Shown: positions 35,051 through 45,834 of the stretch, in pieces | Layout of the letters: every line of letters begins with the position of its first letter | Position numbering within the stretch: position 1 is the first letter of the stretch | Origin: Termitomyces sp. T153 | Taxonomy: Eukaryota; Basidiomycota; Agaricomycetes; Agaricales; Lyophyllaceae | Direction of reading: 5' to 3' | Assembly (NCBI GenBank): GCA_018296165.2 | Contig: JACKQL020000020.1 | Coordinates: forward strand, 62,001-126,000 | Length of the DNA: 64,000 bases | The notes under the pieces: model-generated | What the model was told of the DNA's origin: nothing | What the model saw: the letters and a program-made list of their open reading frames with translations, nothing else | Databases searched by the model: none | Translations under genes and position numbers: made by a program

Positions 35051-35245
35051 TGATAAGACTCAATTGTTGTTAAGCACTATTTTTGGCATTTCTGATTGGA
35101 CAGCAGCTGATTATATTGCACATGACTATGTACAAGTCACAATACTTATTACAAGGGGTCTAGCCCCAAGGTCTGGAACAATTTAGCCTTTGCACAAGAT
35201 TTTAGTGACTATGAGACCACTGGATCACAAGCTTCATCATGTGGA
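35051..35245 (+). repeat. F3 LTR fragment (inverted), continuation of 25111-25198
   Basis: Begins TGATAAGACTC, the F3 LTR start, and matches the first 195 bp or so of that LTR, ending CATCATGTGGA. The last five bases, GTGGA, are the reverse complement of the TCCAC that precedes the F2 5' LTR. Confidence 0.8.
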
Positions 35246-36401
35246 TGTTAGGTTTTGCTGGCCACAGGGGCTCAGCTACACTGGGCAAGTCCTTACTAAG
35301 TGGACACAATGTCCTGCACTGATGACCTGGCATTTGGAGATGGTCTGGACTTCAGAAACTTGTGAGCATAAGTAAGAAGGAGCAGTCCAAACAAGTCTGG
35401 GGTGGTTTAGAGAAGTCTAAGACAAGATATGGGGAAGGTTTGAAACTTGAGGAGATGTTAGGCACAAGTCTGGAAGCCAAGTATTGGAAGTGCAGTGCAA
35501 ACAGAGGCTATGCAAGTGATGGGAGTGGGGCTGGAGTTTGATGGGAGATCAATTGATGTTGATGGGTCTCAGGGCCAAGCAAATAGCGAGGTCTGGAGTT
35601 GGTTTATAAATGTTCAAGGTTCATAATCATAGGTGCAGGGTTTATAATGGTGTCAAGGTTTAGAAGACTTGAACACAATAAAGGAAGCAGGGTCAAACAA
35701 GACAAGACAGAGTTGAGGCAAGATTGAGATGAGAATGAAGATAGATTTGAGCAAAGATACAAAACAATAATAAGATAGAGACAAGACAAGACCAGGAGAC
35801 TGAGATAAAACTGGGAGATTGAGGGAAGAGGAAACATAACAGGAAATATGAAACACAGGAGACAGACAATTAGAGTATAGGTAACATTAAGCAATATCAA
35901 GACTAGAGTATGAGATGCTACTCTATGACTTATATACTAACTACCGGAACAGCTCCAGGGATAGTGGGTCTGGCAGTGGGGCTCTCTGGGGTCATGCAGA
36001 GCTGATGAGTGTTGGTTGTGATTAAGGAGTGGGCTGCAGTGATATACTGATGGGATCACAATGGGATCAGTTGGGGATGTGGGCCATCCTGGGGTTGTTG
36101 TGGTGCTCTGGAGCTGGTCAGGTAAGTTAGGATGACAAACTGGTGATGTATGCTGGTGTCAGAAACAGTGGGGGGAGGGTCTCAGAGGCTTAAGAGAGGC
36201 AGGAGAAGTGTCAAAGGCTGCAGAGAAGGCATTGGAGTTAGCCAGGAGACTGTCAGAGTTTGCTGAAGAAGTGTTGGAGTTACCTGAAGTGGGTGCCATA
36301 GGTGAAAGAAGGTTGAAGGAGTGAAAAGGAGTTGGAGAGGAACTTCAGAGGAGCAAGGTGGCTAGGAACAAGGTCCAAAGTTCTGGGAATGGGTTGTGAC
36401 A
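35246..36401 (-). repeat. F2 3' LTR (inverted)
   Basis: 1156 bp; the reverse complement is TGTCACAACCC...AACCTAACA, aligning from the first base with the F2 5' LTR at 25199-26354 and of identical length. Confidence 0.88.
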
Positions 36402-36834
36402 TCACTCTCTCTTTAGTGTTGAGACCCTCAAGATGTGGGGCATGAGTCAGGAATTGGCAGGGGCATGGGAATCTAAGCCAAGTAATATTGATCAAACTGC
36501 AGCAAGCAGCAGTGGTGGCATGGGAGACAAAGTCAAAGCATGGCCACTGTTTGTCAGGAGGCTCTTCCCAATCAATTAAAAGAGTCAGATGTACTCTAGT
36601 GCTTCTCCAAATTTTTCCAATGTCTTCTCTGGCATTTGTATCAGCCTCTCCATCAGCTGCTTCCTCAACCCCTCCACTTTCTAATAAGAACTGTGTCAAT
36701 GTGTGGACAGAGTATAAGAACTACTGTGAAAGTACAATCATCGGCAGAACCATAGGCAGGTGAGTAAGATGCTCTAGGAGTGTGACCATGAATGTAAGTG
36801 CAAGACTTCTATGTTCTGAGCTGGACTAATCACA
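36402..36834 (-). other. F2 interior 3' end with polypurine tract (inverted)
   Basis: Reading on the minus strand, the tract AAAGAGAGAGTGA (about 36414-36402) abuts the LTR start TGTCAC, which marks this as the internal side of a 3' LTR. A frame (36699-36280) begins with an acidic stretch (GGVEEAADGEADTNAREDIGK), but no chromodomain is recognisable. Confidence 0.65.
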
Positions 36835-37081
36835 CTTTGTCTTAGTGACATTACTTGTCTTTACCTTTTTTCTTTCCTTATCATCACTAGCGACTTCCAC
36901 TAGCAATAGCGACTTCTCTTGACTCCACCCCACAACACAACTTTCGCTCTAGTTCTCTGGGATGGTTACTGACTTGCCCTGAACTATTAACTTCCTACTG
37001 CCAGCTACCATATCTAGTGACTAGTGTTAGGTCCTCTTTTTAGGTTTTCTGCATGGCACTAGGCAGCATAGGAGCATATCA
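36835..37081 (+). repeat. F3-plus 5' LTR, second part
   Basis: Matches 46710-46956 of the 3' LTR and ends GAGCATATCA. It is followed by TTTTGGAGCCCACC, which contains a TGG-initiated primer-binding-site candidate (TGGAGCCCACCATGAG at about 37085). Confidence 0.88.
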
Positions 37082-37339
37082 TTTTGGAGCCCACCATGAG
37101 GGATTTTGAAGTTAACCATTCCGCCAGAAACCAGAGCTCAAGCAAAATGTTGCTTGGAAAACCTTGTTGAATCACCTCTGCCTTCATTTTTGACCCCTCA
37201 GCACTCTTCGCCAGCAGCCCATCCTTGACCTCTTGCCAACAAATTCAAAACCGCTAAAAACCTTTGTGATGTTAGCAAAATCCTTGCCGATTTTCCAGGT
37301 GCCTTTATCAAAAGTTTCCTCGACGCACCACTTTCACCT

Positions 37340-38907
37340 TTGACCCCGACCGACTCTATCTTTTTCCCAGAAGCCCAATCTATCCCTTCATCACCAACTA
37401 ACCCCCTTCCTTCACTAAACCCAACAATCGCTAATATGAACAACGACCCTGCCACTCAGCATGCTAGAATGCCACCATGCAACAACACAACTGTGCCTAA
37501 ATGGGATGAGAGTCACCCTAGGGAACTCCCCCAATACTTCAAGGAACTGGAATACCTCTTTGCTGACTGCAGCATTGCTGACGACACCCAGAAGAAGGAA
37601 TATGCGTTGTGATATTTTTTTACGACACAGCAGAAACCTGGCTTGGCTTACCTAAATTTGGCAACAATATCAGCAACAATGCTCCCCAATCATATACTTA
37701 CCAGGAATGGAAATTGGCAGTGCTTAGGCTGTACCCTGGCGCTGATGCTAGCACTTGTTATAACCTTGGCGACTTGGAATGACTGGTCAACCAGACTTTC
37801 ACCAGTGGCTTAGCGACTTTGGGAAGGTTCTCTGATTACTACAGGGATTTCCAATGTATTGCCAGATGGTTACTCACTAACAGTAAACTCTATCATAATG
37901 AGGAACATTGCTTGTTCTAACAAGGTATCCCTACATTGCTATGGTCCAAAATCATTTGCCACCTCGAAATCACTCTTCCCAACCACCATCCTGAGGACCC
38001 TTATAATGTTGACCAAGTTTTCAAGTGCGCCAAATGGGTTTTAAAGGGAATGGACACCTCTACGACCAAGACCAGCAATGGCACCAGTGGTATTCCTTTG
38101 TCATTGCCAATCGCTAACACACCAGCTGCCCCTTTGCCTACGCCTAAGTGAGAAACTTTGGAATTAACAACTACCACAGCGATAGTCAGCACCTTGGAAT
38201 GTTTGGAAGCTCTTTTGACCAATGGTAATGCCCAACCTTGTCAACAGTTTGCTAACAGCACTTGCCACTTTTGTAGCAAAATTGGTCACACCATGGTCCG
38301 CAGCACATGTATGAAACTGGAGCAAATGATTCAACAGAGTAAGGTCCATCAGAATGCTGAAGGAAAGATCATTTTACTATTGGGCGCTATGATCCCTAAT
38401 TATTTCAGCAAGCAACTAGACATGGAACACATTGAGGAATGGCACAGACTTAACCCCGGCCAAATCGTTACCAGCAGACTCTCTTCCAACACTAACCCAG
38501 ATCCTGAGCAAGTGGCTATGCAGCAGTTGCTAATCCACAAAGTAATGCAACAGGACATTGCTATGGACTGAGCACTAAGCATGGAAGAATGGATCGAGGC
38601 TTTGGAACATGAACTCTTTGCACTCAGGTGACCTGGCAAAAAGTTTGATAGTGTACAAGTCCTCCACATGGCTTATCAACCAGAAAACAATACCCTGAAG
38701 GCAACACCCCCAACTAGCAACACCTCGGCAACTTCATCCTCTTCCGATTCGACTCCAGCACCTGCCACTAAGCCCGCTGACAAAGGCAAAGCATCTGAAT
38801 GTACCATTGCTAATGAACAACTGCCCATTGCTAAGGAACCCGTCACTCAGCCTCCTATTCACCCATTTTCTGGCATCCCTGGTCGCTATGTACCCCCTGC
38901 TAACTAG
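37340..38907 (+). pseudogene. F3-plus gag
   Basis: The frame runs through NMNNDPATQHARMPP, KWDESHPRELPQYFKELEYLF, TWLGLPKFGNNI..YQEWKLAVLRLYPGAD, a second capsid-like part, and a Cys-rich segment CHFCSKIGHTMVRSTC. That segment resembles a zinc knuckle but its final spacing is irregular (CX2CX4HX6C). It ends in a Thr/Ser/Ala/Pro-rich tail finishing GIPGRYVPPAN. At least five stops and one frameshift (about 37610) interrupt it. A closely related but worse-preserved copy is in F3-minus. Gag would form the cytoplasmic particle. Confidence 0.82.
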
Positions 38908-38960
38908 TAGGTGCTAGCACTAATACGGTACAAGACCCCAGCAACATTTTCAAAGATATA

Positions 38961-40023
38961 TTGCCAACTTTTGCTATTGAAGAACCCCAGTTTTTGCTAA
39001 GATCCAATGTCAATACTGCTAACAGACTTACCTCGGATAAGGCACCTTTCACATCTGTTGACCCTGTCAAAGCCTACATCAATTCACTACCCTATGGAGA
39101 AGAGCCTGTGGTGCTCACTGTCACTAAGGATTCTCAGTCACTTCATACCGTCATGATGCTGATTGACAACAAAGAGGAAGTGGAATGCATTCGCGACTGT
39201 GGCTCTCAGATTATTTCAATGTCAGCAGAAATCACCAGCAACCTTGGACTATCCTACAATCCCAACATAGTTTTAAACATGCAGAGCACTAACGGCACCA
39301 TGGACCAATCACTAAGACTTGCTCAAAATGTACCATGTACTATTGGTGACATTACGGTTTATCTCCAAATCCACATTTTACAGTCTCCTGCTATGACATT
39401 CTACTTGGACACCCCTTTGATGTATTAACTCAAAGTACAATCAACATGCTTAGCGATGTTGAAACTACTATAACAATCACAGACCCCAATACTGGCCAAT
39501 GGCACACTATCCCTACATTTTCTCACAGCAAATCCAAAAGGAGCCACCACCAAAATTGTTCGCTTCGAAACAGAAGCACCCCATTGCTTTCATCGCCGAA
39601 GGCATGGATGAAGAAGATAGTGACATAGCGATCGTTATCAGCTATGACCATTCAACTGGTCTAGCAACTTGTATAGCTTCTTGTGATTTGGACAATGACA
39701 TTTTACTTACTAATTCTGACACACAGGCTAATCCTGCACTAGCATACTTTTATGCTACAGCTAGTGACATATCTGATTTGTCCCTTTCACCTCATTTTTA
39801 TCTGGTTTCTGCTGATACAGCTAATCCCTTGATTCTTGGACAGACTTTGCCACTTGATACACACATTACAAACACTACCCCCACCTATGTTAACATTCCA
39901 TTCCCCGCTCAGTTTGTCGCTAATGAACCCCCTAAGCAAAGAGGAGTTCAAGTAAAGAAGAAGTACAAACCCATTGCCATGAAAACCAAACCAGTTGCCA
40001 GCCACATTAGTGAGGATTTCTGA
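38961..40023 (+). pseudogene. F3-plus protease and linker
   Basis: The active-site motif is ECIRDCGSQIISMS (retropepsin D-x-G-S), followed by LNMQSTNGTMDQSLRLAQNVPC and LQIHILQSPA, the conserved flap/ILG area. A frame change occurs near 39400-39430. The linker 39499-40023 (HSTGLATCIASCDLDNDILL...) leads into RT. The architecture matches the basidiomycete gypsy lineage whose protease starts VxCIxDxGSQI. Confidence 0.82.
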
Positions 40024-41700
40024 ATCGAGCACCAGATTATTGGCAATCTGCTAGCGACAATCCCTCAGCTCAATCCAAATCCACCACCTTTCATCCCAAC
40101 AAAGCGATTCACTAGGGAATGACAAGCAAAACTGGTTAAGAACCACGACACAGGATTCCTCACTACCAGCAAAATCAACATACTAGTTGACATGGTCGCC
40201 AAGCAGGAAAAAGCATTTGCTTGGGAAGATTCTGAACAAGGAAGTTTGCGCCCCAACTTTTTCCCACCAGTACGCATACCAACAATTCTGCATGTACCAT
40301 GGGTCCAGCATAACTGCCCCATACCTCCAGGACTAGAAAAGGAAGTATGCGAGATTATTTGTGACAAGATTAGTGCTGGTGTTTACAAACCTTCAAACTC
40401 CACTTACTGCTCACGATGGTTTTGTGTTCTCAAGAAGAATAGTAAGCTCAGAATTGTGCACAGTCTTGAGCTGCTAAACTGTGTCACCATTTGCCATTCT
40501 GGAGTACCACCCTTTCCAGACCATGTTGCAGAATCTTTCACTGGATGCATCTGTGGTGCCACTCTTGACCTCTACGTTGGCTATGATGAGTGACTTATCG
40601 ACCCCGCTTCATGTGACTTAATGACATTCCAGACTCTGTTTGGCACTCTTCGCTTAGTAACCTTGCCAATGGGATGGACCAACTCCATGCCTATTTTTCA
40701 TGATGACATTACTTTCATTTTGCAGCCAGAGATTCCCCATAATGTGCTCAGCTTTATCAATGACATTGGCGCTAAAGGACCCAAGGACTGGAAGATCATT
40801 AATGGTAAACCTGCTAAGCATCCTGCTAATCCAAACATTCGCCTAGCGCTATGGGAGTTCTTTGAGCTTCTCAACAGGGCTCTCCAGCGAATGAAATATT
40901 GCAGTGGCACTTTCTCTGGTCACAAACTTGTTCTTTGCACCCTGACTTTCAAGATTCTAGGTCATGTTTGCACTCCTAGCAGTTAAATCCATGACAAAAG
41001 TTGCTTAGCCCTAATTGAGCAGTGGGGCCCTTGCAAGTTGCTATCGGAAGTCTGAGCCTTTTTAGGCACAGTTGGGGTACTTAGGATTTCCATCAAGAAC
41101 TTTGCTCATCCAGCCAACAATCTAACAAAACTTACTTGCATTGGCATCCCTTTTGAGTTTGGCCCTGACTGGATAAATGCTCAATGTGACCTTGTGAAAG
41201 CCTTACAAGATGCTAAGCCCCTAGTTCCTATCAACTATGAATCGCCTGACCCTGTCATCCTAGCAGTGGACACCTTATACATAGCGGTCAGATATTACCT
41301 TTGCCAGTGCACTAGTGACAATCGCAAGGAATGCCGCTACAACCGCTTTGGATCGATTACGCTAAATGACAGAGAAGCCAGATTCAGTCAGCCCAAGTTG
41401 GAACTCTATGGCCTTTATTGAGCACTACAAGCTTTACAGATGTACCTCATTGGTGTTAGGAACCTTATCATCGAAGTCAATGCTTGCTACATTAAGGGTT
41501 GCTTCAGAACCCTGACATCCAGCCTTCCAGTAGCATGAACCACTGGATTATGGCAATTTTGATGTTTCACTTCGAGCTGGTCCACATCAAAGGAACTTTC
41601 CATGGCCCTGATGGTCTTTTGCAATGCCCACCACAGCCTGGCAACCCTCCAGCTGATGATAGCAACAACTCCATTTATGAGGATTGGATAGATCACTTAC
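40024..41700 (+). pseudogene. F3-plus reverse transcriptase and RNase H
   Basis: RT: EKAFAWEDSEQGSLRPNFFPP, IPTILHVPWVQHNCPIPPG, SNSTYCSRWFCVLKKNSKLRIVHS, MTFQTLFGTLRLVTLPMGWTNS, and FINDIGAKGP in place of the catalytic FIDDxxxKGP (Asp to Asn). RNase H: ILAVDTLYIAVRYYLCQ, NRFGSITLNDREARFSQPKLELYGLY, NLIIEVNACYIKG, then after a 1-nt frame change near 41499 LQNPDIQPSSSMNHWIMAIL and HGPDGL. Stops lie at 40021, 40591 and 40984 among others. Domain order and motif wording are those of the same lineage as the protease. Confidence 0.85.
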
Positions 41701-42132
41701 ATGGGTTCATTCACCAAGTTCAGCTACCACTGCCACTACTTTGCCAAGTTTCCATGGCTTCCCATCACCTACCTCCTCTAGCCAAGTATGATTATTCGCA
41801 TCCTTTAGCAACTTTCACCAGTGACACTGGCACTGCCCCCTGGTTAGCGACCAGTGACAATATTCAGCCTCTCCGAGATGATGGCACCACTACTTATAGC
41901 AATGTACCTCACAGTGCCAAAGCTGTTGCTAGCAACACTCACGTACTTTTAGTTGAAAAATGGCTTCATGATCTTGTCAGACCCGAGGGCCTTAGTGACA
42001 AAGACTATGCCACTTTTGTTTGCTATGCCTCTATGTTCTTTGCTGCCGGAGGCAAACTTTGGCAAAGAAGTTGAGATGGCACTCATAAGCTGTTCATGCC
42101 TATTGCTAGCTGCTTATGGGTCTTGAAAAGCC

Positions 42133-43332
42133 ATGCATGACAACTTGGGTCATAGAGGACTTTTCGCTACTTGCTCAGCCCTTTTAGAACAATTTTGGTG
42201 GCCTCAAGTTAGCACTGATGTAGTATGGTACCTTCAGACTTGCCACCTCTGCCAAATACACCAGACAACCAAAGTTCTCATCCCGCCAACTGTTGCTATG
42301 CCAGCACCCTTATTCAGCAAGATATACATGGACACCATGTTCATGCCTCCCTCCAATAAGTTCAAATATATCATTCAAGGACATTGTTCACTAACTCATT
42401 ACCCCAAGTTTTGTATGCTTGCCAGAGAGAACACCAAAGCTATCGCTAGGTGGCTATATGAGGACATCATCTGTTGTTGGGGAGCACTTAGTGAAATCAT
42501 TACCGACAATGGACCTCTCATCCTAAAGGCAGTTACCTACTTGGCAAAGAAGTATAACTTGCACCACATCCGAATCTCTGGTTACAATAAGTGTGCTAAC
42601 AGAATAGTCGAGCGGCCCCATTTTGATGTTCGCCAAGCCCTCTTCAAAGCGGTTGACAGTGATCAGTCCAGGTGGAGTACTGCTACTTACTCTGTATTTT
42701 GGTCAGAACGGGTTACTGTTCGCAAGCAAATGGGTTGCTCCCCTTACTTCGTGACAACTAGTACCCACCCTCTCTTGCCAGCTGACATAGTAGAAGCGAC
42801 ATATTTGCAACCGCCGCCAAACTTGCTATTGTCAACAACAGACCTCATAGCCTGCCGAGCAATTGATCTTCAATGCTGCCAAGAGGATCTCAACCACCTT
42901 CACAGTCATGTTCTTAGCGCTTGTCACCTAGCAGCCATTTGCTTTGAAACAGAACATGCCACTACAATCTACAATTACAACTTCAAAGCAGGCGACCTTG
43001 TACTGATGAGGAATACTAGAATCGAGGTAATGCATAACAAGAAGATGAAGCCTTGTTATCTAGGCCCCTTAGTGGTAATCTCTCACAACCGTGGAGGTGC
43101 TTACATTATTTGTGAACTAGATGGCTCCATACTGCATTGTCCTGTTGCCACCTTTTGTTTAGTCCCCTATTTTGCTAGAGAACACATAATAGTGCCTAGT
43201 GACGCTTTTGACATCGACACCTCTCAACTCAGAGAAATGGAGCAAACTGAACTTGTCGATGACAATGATACTAGCAATGTAACCAGTGAAGAAGAAAGCT
43301 ACCTTTTGCTAAGCCTTAGCGACTTATCTTGA
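42133..43332 (+). CDS. F3-plus integrase, intact 399-codon frame
   Basis: Uninterrupted frame. The zinc-binding HHCC is visible as HDNLGHRGLFATC...FWWPQVS...TCHLCQIHQ. The catalytic core has MDTMFMPPSNKFKYIIQGH, ITDNGP and RIVERPHFDVRQAL (D, D, E). The C-terminus has a GPF-type LMRNTRIEVMHNKKMKPCYLGPLVV followed by an acidic tail (EEESYLLLSLSDLS), with no chromodomain. In the intact element it would be processed from the Pol polyprotein; a TGA and short gap separate it from upstream frames. It is the best-preserved protein domain of any element here and inserts cDNA in the nucleus. Confidence 0.88.
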   Translation: MHDNLGHRGLFATCSALLEQFWWPQVSTDVVWYLQTCHLCQIHQTTKVLIPPTVAMPAPLFSKIYMDTMFMPPSNKFKYIIQGHCSLTHYPKFCMLARENTKAIARWLYEDIICCWGALSEIITDNGPLILKAVTYLAKKYNLHHIRISGYNKCANRIVERPHFDVRQALFKAVDSDQSRWSTATYSVFWSERVTVRKQMGCSPYFVTTSTHPLLPADIVEATYLQPPPNLLLSTTDLIACRAIDLQCCQEDLNHLHSHVLSACHLAAICFETEHATTIYNYNFKAGDLVLMRNTRIEVMHNKKMKPCYLGPLVVISHNRGGAYIICELDGSILHCPVATFCLVPYFAREHIIVPSDAFDIDTSQLREMEQTELVDDNDTSNVTSEEESYLLLSLSDLS

Positions 43333-43631
43333 CTCTGCCTCATTTCTTATTGTTCCTATCCATATTACCCATCAATATTCTACTTTACTAGTTTCTTGTT
43401 TTGATGCTGTGCTTGGCCATTCTGTTGCCAGCACTCAGCATGCCTCTAGAGCATTAGGCAACAGTTGCCAGTGTGTAATACCCCATTGATCTTGCTTTTG
43501 TTTGTTTGGTTTCTCTCAGACTCTGAATTGTCGCCAAGTATTAAACATTTTGGGGCCCCTTAAGGGAGCTAGTCTGTGTCCATACTACGAAAACTAAAAA
43601 AAAAAAAATTATATACAGGAGGCAACTGGCA

Positions 43632-45786
43632 CTAAGAGTTGAGGTCAGCATCATCATCAGGCACCTCCACAGGATCCTCCACCTCCTCCCAGTCTCCTTC
43701 CCCAATGTTGTTCTCCTCCTGCCAGGCCAGGAAGGCCTGACAGTCATGCCAATATCCCGCCAGAGTTGCCAACGTTTGCTTGGCAACAGTGTAATGGGCC
43801 CGCACTGCTAACAACTCTTCCCTGGCAGCCTCCAGCTCCCTCTGGAACTGCTGTTCCACTCCCACTGCTCTCTTGTCGAAATCCACTAGCAATGCCACTG
43901 ATGTTAGTGGCATCGGCCAACCCAGATCCTTGCCCAACCACTCCAGCTCATTGTCACCAACCTGGTGCAATGGTGTGTCACTCCAAGTCCCCTAGCAAAG
44001 TGGTTAGCAATTAAGAAGATAGTAAAAGGAAAGAACTTACTCGTCATTGGACTTTGACCTCCTCAGCCCTTTCCTTCTCTTTGTCCTCCTCAATGGCAGC
44101 TGGGGTAGCCTCAAACTCTTCCTCACCCTTGACCTCCATGTTGCTTGCCTCCCACTCCACCTCAGCGACCATTGCTAAGGGAGTTGTCTCCCTCATCTCC
44201 ATGTCCCCCTCTCCCTCCTCACTAGCGACCGTTTGGGGCCACTTAGTGCTAGCGACTGATACAGGACTTGCTGCTCATTTTTGTGCCAGAGGCACTTTGT
44301 TGTCATTGTTGTTGTTGCTGCCGTCATCACCACCATCCTCATCGCTCTCCACCAACTCCTGACTCTTTGCCTTAGTGCCCCCACTACTCCCACTTATCAC
44401 CTCCTCCTGCGATGTTGGCAAGCTCAAGCTAGAAGGCTTGATCCCAATGGGCTCCCCTCTTCTTGATAACTCCCGCTGTCTCTTCACAAAAGCCCTTGCA
44501 TTCCTTACCAATGCTGCCTTTGTTGCTATCTTCTTAGCGAACTTGCTGCCAGTACTCCTCAATGACCATCTGCTATGTGAGCAGCTTTTCATTGTGCTGT
44601 CACAACGATAACAGGGCTGGACCCCCATTGGGTACCAGCAGCTCTCTGGGTCATTATCAGCCCAGCAGTTGTCACACTGAGAACTTGTTAGCGATGAAGA
44701 TTGAAATAATTGCTAAGTACTTACTGCTCCTTGCATGTGCTTATACTCTTGTCACTTTGCTAGCGACACTGTCACCTTACCCTTGGCCTTCTCCAACTTC
44801 ACGCCAGCTCCCAGGCTGGTGTCCACCACCATCAAGGCCTTTTGCCAATGAAGAAGGGTCACCAAGCACTTGTTGGTAAACATTTCTTCAATTTATTCCT
44901 GCAAGAGCAGTTAGCAACCGTTGCCAAGAGTTAGCAAAAAAGAAAAGAAGAAGACTCACCTCAATATCCTTGTCCTCCTCATCTCATGCCTTTGCCTTCC
45001 CCTTCCCTTTGCTCCTTGGGGTTGTCGCCAATTGTGGTGATGTCACCAACCCCCTAGTGATGCCGCCAGCTGCTGCCTTGGGAGTTGAGGGGCCTACCTC
45101 TTGAATGTCCCTACGATTTGCCACCTCCTCACCACCACGACCCTCACTCCATCCCTCCCCCCTCGCCACTGCTAATGCACCTACTGGGTGCTGGAAGAAG
45201 AACTGGTCATTTGGTGACAAGTCTTCAAAAAGCTGGCATACCTTAGTGGTGTTGCTAGCACTAGTGACTGCCAGGGCACTTACCATCATTCCTGCCATAA
45301 GGTCGTCCATTAGGAACTCCAAGGAGGGATCAACCGGTGCCTAGCGATTGCGTTAGGAATGTCACTAAGAGAAGAAAAGAAGAGACTTACAAAGTGGATG
45401 TCAAATGGGCAAACCCATTCCTCCCTCTTGTACTGCTCATATAGTTGGCAACACTCCCTCTCGACAGTTGCCAACTCTGGCCACTCAACCCCACTCCCCA
45501 TGGTCTTGAACCACTGCAGCCACATCTGAAAGATAGTGGTGACTACCAAGCGAGGATCCTTCACCAAGAAAGCATGAGCCATGGTGAGCAATTGGTTGAC
45601 ATGTTCCAGGAAGGCATGGGCCATCATAGTCTTTTTGAATTGAGAGGCAAGATCAGACATAGCGATAAGATTGAGATTGTAGTGGAGAATAGATGAGAAG
45701 AAAGTGGGGATGATGAAGTTCAAGTGATACCGCCAGCCATTTTTATACAAGTCTCTCTGGTGCATGGACCAAGTGATCAAGCACAT
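43632..45786 (-). pseudogene. Antisense five-exon accessory gene inside F3-plus (Zn2Cys6-like protein)
   Basis: On the strand opposite gag-pol, five blocks splice into one 649-codon frame. Exons are 45786-45391, 45340-44960, 44898-44725, 44676-44041 and 43991-43632. The four introns are 48-61 bp, all GTAAGT/GTGAGT...AG, and all phase 0. Exon 4 opens with six cysteines spaced CX2CX8CX8CX2CX6C (44676-44581), close to the fungal Zn2Cys6 cluster, then basic and acidic stretches. Exon 5 is predicted coiled-coil (QQFQRELEAAREELLAVR). A likely start is ATG 45660 (MSDLASQFKKTMM); ATG 45786 is also in frame. There are five in-frame stops (44986, 44895, 44754, 44277, 44046), each one C-to-T change from Arg/Gln, but no indel. 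Its 5' end lies within 180 bp of the 3' LTR, so its promoter is probably in the LTR. Function is unknown; DNA binding is suggested by the cysteine cluster. Confidence 0.72.
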
Positions 45787-45834
45787 GACTTCAGGGTTGA
45801 CTGAGGACAGTCAATATTTCAGTATGGGGGAGGA

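Larger units (their letters stand above)
25194..36834 (+). mobile_element. F2 element, split by a solo F3 LTR and an inversion
   Basis: 5' LTR 25199-26354 and interior 26355-33510 on the plus strand. The 3' end of the interior (36834-36402) and the 3' LTR (36401-35246) now read on the minus strand because of the 33511-36834 inversion. Both LTRs are 1156 bp. The flank TCCAC (25194-25198) reappears as GTGGA (35241-35245), its reverse complement, so the target duplication is exact once the inversion is undone. A solo F3 LTR (30426-31536) sits inside. Coding content is a heavily decayed Ty3/gypsy polyprotein. Confidence 0.8.
33511..36834. other. Inverted segment (about 3.3 kb)
   Basis: Reversing this segment rejoins three broken structures at once. 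The F3-plus 5' LTR becomes continuous (34384-33511 reversed, then 36835-37081; 874+247 bp against 1122 bp in the 3' LTR, with about 2 nt lost). F2 regains its 3' end with an exact TCCAC duplication. The F1-outer protease gene then flanks F3-plus on both sides with CCAG. One breakpoint is inside the F3-plus LTR and the other inside the F2 interior. No inverted repeats are evident at the breakpoints. Confidence 0.85.

Noticed and set aside
35051..37081. A separate third F3 element suggested by an LTR start at 35051 and an LTR end at 37081
   Set aside because: Resolving the inversion shows that 35051-35245 belongs to the F3 LTR that F2 entered, while 36835-37081 completes the F3-plus LTR.
43541..44362. 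Plus-strand frames in the F3 3' region (43766-44014, 44054-44362) as an extra sense gene
   Set aside because: They are Ser/Pro/Leu-rich reverse-frame shadows of the antisense exons, which have matching splice sites and a continuous phase.
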